In this document: positions 3,620 to 6,588 of the stretch, in pieces
How the letters are laid out: each line of letters starts with the position of its first letter
Numbering within the stretch: the stretch's first letter is position 1
Assembly: GCA_007120485.1 (NCBI GenBank)
Contig: SKNP01000461.1
Span: 1-6,588, forward strand
Source: Nitriliruptoraceae bacterium
Lineage (GTDB): Bacteria; Actinomycetota; Nitriliruptoria; Nitriliruptorales; Nitriliruptoraceae
DNA length: 6,588 nt
Direction: 5' to 3'
Program-made: the position numbers and the translations under genes
The notes under the pieces: model-generated
What the model was told of the DNA's origin: nothing
Seen by the model: the letters and a program-made list of their open reading frames with translations, nothing else
Databases searched by the model: none

Positions 3620-6121
3620 ATGCGCCTCATCACCCGTCCCGATCCCGCCGTCCCGTCGGGCGAGGGCCACCTCGACGCGCCACGGTCCGGCACCGGCGGT
3701 CCTGGCCGACGCCGCGGACAGGATGGTCCACGGCGGCGCGCACCGCGCGGGTCCGGGATGTACCGGCGCATGATCGTCCGGGACTTCGAACGCAACCGCA
3801 GCGTCACCGTGGTGTTGATCGCGCTGATGATGCTCTCGGTGCTGCTCGCCACCGCCAGCACCGGGACCCTGGTCCGCCTCGTCGGTTCGGCGAGCAGCCT
3901 CATGGAGCAGGCCGATGCACCCCATGTGGTCCAGATGCACACCGGTGAGTACGACGAGCAGCAACTCCAGGACTGGATCGCGCAGCGCACAGACGTCGCC
4001 GACCACCAGACGATGCTGATGCTCGGGATCGACGGGGCCGAGCTGGCCTTCGACGGCCAGCTCCAGACCGAGAGCATCCAGCAGAACTCGCTGGTCGTCG
4101 CCAACGCCGAGCGTGATCTGCTCCTCGACCTCGACAACCAGCCCATCACCGAGGTGGCGCCCGGCACCATCGTGCTGCCGATCATCTACCAGGTGCAGGA
4201 CGGCCTGGAGGTCGGCCAGACGGTGCAGATCGACGCTGCGGACGGCTTCTCGAAGGAGTTCACCATCGCGGGGTTCGCCCGCGACTCGATCATGAACCCC
4301 GCGATCGCCAGCTCCAAACGGCTGGCCGTCTCCCCCAGCGACCTGGCCGAGGTACGCGAGCACACCAGCGAGGTCGAGTACCTCGTCGAGTTCTGGCTGG
4401 ATGACCCCGACACCGAGATGGCCGGGTTCAAGAAGGACTACCTGGACGCCGAGATGCCGAGCAACGGCCAGATGGTCGACTCGGCGACGTTCCAGCTGCT
4501 GACCACGATCGGTGACGGGATGGTCGCCGCGGTCGTGATCCTGGTGGCGCTGCTGTTGCTGGTGGTGGGAGCGCTGTGCCTGCGGTTCTCGTTCCTGACC
4601 GCGGCCGAGCAGGACTACCGCGAGATCGGCGTGCTCAAAGCGATCGGTGTCGCCACCCGCGACGTGCGCAGGATCTACCTCACCAAGTACGCCCTGCTAG
4701 CCGCGATCGCCACGGTCCTCGGGCTGGCCGGTGGGCTGGCGCTGACCCCGCTGCTGACCCGCAACATCACCCGCTACATGGGGTCCACCTCGAGCGTGTG
4801 GACCTGGCTGCTGCCGATCCTGGCGGCGGCAGCGGTCTTCGTGGCGCTGGTGCTGTTCGTCGTGGTGCTACTGCGTCGCTTCAAGCGCATCAGCGCCGTC
4901 GCCGCGCTCAGCGCCGGCGCGACCGGACACCAGTCCGGCGCGACACGCCTGCGGCTGCACCGCTCGAGGATGCCGGTGCAGCTGCGGCTCGGTGTCATGG
5001 ACGTCATCGGCCGGTGGCCGACCTACCTGCTGCTGTTCTTCGTCTTCGCCGTCAGCACGTTCATCATGATCGTGCCCGTGAACTCCGCCACCACCGCGAC
5101 CGCACCCGACTTCATCCACTACATGGGCATCGGGCCCGTCGACCTGCGCGTCGATCTGAGCCATGCCGACGACACCTCGCCGGCCCAGTTCTCGCAGGCT
5201 GTGGAGCAGCTCGAGGCCGACCCGGACGTGACCACGATCGCGCCGATGGTCACCACCCGCAACATCACCGTCGACCGCGACGGCAACCCCACCAGCCTCT
5301 ACATCGAGAACGGCGACCACACCCGCCTGCCGCTCAGGTACGCCGACGGTCGTGCCCCGACCAGCGAATCGGAGATCGCGCTGTCGCTGCTCGCACTGAA
5401 CGAGTCCGGGCGTGACGTCGGCGACACCCTGCCCGTCGAGGTCGGCGGGCAGACGCGTGATCTGGACATCGTCGGGAGCTATCAGGACATCACCCGAGGC
5501 GGCAAGACCGCCAAGGCGTCCCTGCCGACCGAGGATGGCGAGGTGATGTGGTACGTGATCGGCATCGACCTGGCCCCCGACGCGGACGCCACCGAGGTCT
5601 CCCAGGCGTACGCCGAGCAGCTCGCGCCCGGCACGATCGCCGACATCGACGGATGGCGTGGACAGACGCTCGGCCCGATCGCGAGGCAGCTGACGGTCGC
5701 GGCCGTCGTCGCGGCCGTCGTCGCGGTCGCGCTCGCCGCGCTGATGACCGCCCTGTTCACCCGCATGCTCCTCGCCCGGGACGAGGGCCAGATCGCGATC
5801 CAACGGGCCATCGGCGCCGACGACGCCGGCCTCCGCCACCAGTACCTGACCCGGATGCTGCTGGTGCTCGTCCTGGGTGTGATCGTCGGCACCATCGCCG
5901 CCAACACCCTCGGCGAGTTCCTGTTCAACCTCATGTTCGAGGTGATGTTCGGCGGGTTCGAAGCGCTCGGGCAAGGCACCAGCCGCATCGACGTCGCCGT
6001 CGCACCGCTGCTGGCCTACCTGCTCCTACCGGCGATGTTCCTCACCGCCGTTGCCGGCACGACCGTGGCCAGCTCCCGCACCATCGCATCCGCCGACATC
6101 TCCACCCTCGCCACCGAATAG
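3620..6121 (+). CDS. ABC transporter permease, FtsX/MacB type, two fused FtsX units
   Basis: Encodes 833 residues. It is the membrane subunit of a type VII ABC system, working with the ATPase that starts at 6133. Predicted helices lie at about 61-83, 300-322, 355-380, 394-418, 466-486, 690-714, 744-770 and 792-815. This is two copies of the pattern one helix, large extracellular domain (about 85-298 and 488-689), three helices. The FtsX-type segments after helices 2 and 6 are visible as REIGVLKAIG (about 334-343) and QIAIQRAIGA (about 724-733), each followed by a charged stretch running into the next helix. A basic cytoplasmic linker (419-460) joins the halves. Family members usually begin at a sequence like MYRRMIVRDFERN, which is residue 47 here (ATG-3758). 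The preceding 46 residues are Arg/Pro/Gly-rich and may be an artefact, but ATG-3620 has the better ribosome site. The substrate cannot be deduced. Related systems export peptides or lipoproteins, confer antimicrobial-peptide resistance, or act mechanically on the cell wall. Confidence 0.9.
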   Translation: MRLITRPDPAVPSGEGHLDAPRSGTGGPGRRRGQDGPRRRAPRGSGMYRRMIVRDFERNRSVTVVLIALMMLSVLLATASTGTLVRLVGSASSLMEQADAPHVVQMHTGEYDEQQLQDWIAQRTDVADHQTMLMLGIDGAELAFDGQLQTESIQQNSLVVANAERDLLLDLDNQPITEVAPGTIVLPIIYQVQDGLEVGQTVQIDAADGFSKEFTIAGFARDSIMNPAIASSKRLAVSPSDLAEVREHTSEVEYLVEFWLDDPDTEMAGFKKDYLDAEMPSNGQMVDSATFQLLTTIGDGMVAAVVILVALLLLVVGALCLRFSFLTAAEQDYREIGVLKAIGVATRDVRRIYLTKYALLAAIATVLGLAGGLALTPLLTRNITRYMGSTSSVWTWLLPILAAAAVFVALVLFVVVLLRRFKRISAVAALSAGATGHQSGATRLRLHRSRMPVQLRLGVMDVIGRWPTYLLLFFVFAVSTFIMIVPVNSATTATAPDFIHYMGIGPVDLRVDLSHADDTSPAQFSQAVEQLEADPDVTTIAPMVTTRNITVDRDGNPTSLYIENGDHTRLPLRYADGRAPTSESEIALSLLALNESGRDVGDTLPVEVGGQTRDLDIVGSYQDITRGGKTAKASLPTEDGEVMWYVIGIDLAPDADATEVSQAYAEQLAPGTIADIDGWRGQTLGPIARQLTVAAVVAAVVAVALAALMTALFTRMLLARDEGQIAIQRAIGADDAGLRHQYLTRMLLVLVLGVIVGTIAANTLGEFLFNLMFEVMFGGFEALGQGTSRIDVAVAPLLAYLLLPAMFLTAVAGTTVASSRTIASADISTLATE
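5696..5727 (+). repeat. Short tandem repeat of 12 bases within the permease gene
   Basis: GTCGCGGCCGTC occurs twice in a row (5696-5719), followed by a partial third copy. It encodes repeated Val-Ala-Ala-Val in the sixth membrane helix (about residues 693-701). The unit is a multiple of three, so slippage would change helix length without breaking the frame. Confidence 0.5.
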
Positions 6122-6126
6122 GGGTG
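6120..6126 (+). promoter_or_regulatory. Ribosome binding site of the ATPase gene, overlapping the permease stop
   Basis: AGGGGTG overlaps the permease stop codon (TAG, 6119-6121) and lies six bases before ATG-6133. The overlap points to translational coupling of permease and ATPase. An in-frame GTG at 6124 is a less likely start because it lies inside this site. Confidence 0.5.
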
Positions 6127-6132
6127 ACCGCC

Positions 6133-6588
6133 ATGACCACCACGCCAGGCGTCCTCGAGCCGACCGCGAACACCGTGCTCGAAGTTCACGGCCTGACCAA
6201 AGCCTTCGATGGACACACCGTGCTGAAAGAGGTGGACCTGCAGGTCCACGATGGCGAGTTCATCTCCGTGATGGGCCCGTCCGGCTCCGGCAAGTCGACC
6301 CTGCTCTACAACCTCAGCGGCATGGACACCATGACCGCCGGCGACGTCCGGTTCGCCGGACAGGACCTCGCCACGCTCGACCAGAAGGAGCTGGCCCGAC
6401 TACGACTGACCACCATGGGGTTCATCTTCCAGCACGTCCACCTGCTCAAGAACCTCTCCCTGCTCGACAACGTCGTGCTGCCGGCCTATCTGGCCGGGCT
6501 AGCCCCCCGCAGCGAACTCAACGAACGGGCCAGGGCGCTGATGGCACGCACCGGCGTCGCCGAGCTCGCTGACCGGGACATCTCCGAA
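6133..6588 (+). CDS. ABC transporter ATP-binding protein, MacB/LolD/YtrE type (partial, cut by right edge)
   Basis: The frame is open from ATG-6133 to the window end, giving 152 residues without a stop. A full protein of this family has about 225-250. It hydrolyses ATP in the cytoplasm to drive the permease encoded 11 bases upstream. After a short variable N-terminus, the domain begins near residue 15 (VLEVHGLTKAF). The Walker A motif is G48-PSGSG-K54-S-T56. The Q-loop is at Q100 in GFIFQHVHLLKNL, followed by the LDNVVLPAYLAG helix typical of the FtsX-partner ATPases. Leu-Leu-Tyr-Asn-Leu-Ser-Gly-Met-Asp after Walker A is also familiar from this subgroup, as I recall it. The signature motif, Walker B, D-loop and H-loop would lie beyond the edge and cannot be checked, so the integrity of the gene is unknown. 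The permease-then-ATPase order with near-touching genes implies one operon. Confidence 0.92.
   Translation, partial: MTTTPGVLEPTANTVLEVHGLTKAFDGHTVLKEVDLQVHDGEFISVMGPSGSGKSTLLYNLSGMDTMTAGDVRFAGQDLATLDQKELARLRLTTMGFIFQHVHLLKNLSLLDNVVLPAYLAGLAPRSELNERARALMARTGVAELADRDISE

Noticed and set aside
3425..4363. A 312-codon open frame on the minus strand
   Set aside because: It is antisense to the permease N-terminal half and the unknown gene's tail. The Asp/Gly/His-rich product is typical of an antisense frame.
4868..5974. A 368-codon open frame on the minus strand
   Set aside because: It lies fully antisense to the permease, whose frame has clear membrane helices and FtsX segments. The product is Gly/Asp/Val-rich and has no domain.
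1..6588. CRISPR array, tRNA, rRNA, insertion sequence, phage or toxin-antitoxin genes
   Set aside because: No spaced repeats, cloverleaf-like sequence, transposase or integrase motif, or long terminal inverted repeats were seen on either strand.

Overview
This window is GC-rich bacterial DNA, about two-thirds or more G+C judged by eye, and its codons mostly end in G or C. The dense coding, the GTG start on the leftmost gene and clear GGAGG-type ribosome sites fit a high-GC actinobacterium or related lineage. No RNA gene or taxon marker allows a finer placement. I see no tRNA, rRNA, CRISPR array, insertion sequence or integrase. The window looks like chromosomal DNA carrying small membrane proteins, a serine hydrolase and the start of an ABC export-type operon.

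Layout. Bases 12-419 (minus) and 562-969 (plus) are two divergent genes, each for a 135-residue protein with four predicted membrane helices. The 142-base gap between them holds two short perfect inverted repeats. Convergent to the second is a 382-residue serine hydrolase of the beta-lactamase / penicillin-binding-protein-like superfamily (996-2144, minus). It has the Ser-Val-Thr-Lys active-site motif and no signal peptide. A 255-base divergent intergenic region (2145-2399) follows. It contains a 7-bp-arm dyad placed between candidate -35 and -10 boxes spaced 19 bp apart, the layout used by MerR-family regulators, and it faces the hydrolase gene.

From 2400 onward everything runs on the plus strand and looks like one transcription unit. 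It starts with a protein of unknown function (2400-3527 as read), whose C-terminus appears frameshifted and probably really ends at 3592. Next comes an 833-residue FtsX/MacB-type ABC permease with two extracellular domains and about eight membrane helices (3620-6121). Last is the start of its ABC ATPase (from 6133), cut by the right edge after the Walker A and Q-loop. The permease and ATPase should form a type VII (MacB/LolCDE-like) transporter moving hydrophobic, peptide or lipid-like substrates or driving extracellular mechanical work. The substrate cannot be told from the sequence.

The points most worth a second look are the probable one-base frameshift in the unknown gene, the MerR-like operator in front of the hydrolase, a 24-codon ORF with a strong ribosome site overlapping that operator, and the tie between the unknown protein and the transporter. 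I did not find convincing evidence of a wholly new system.
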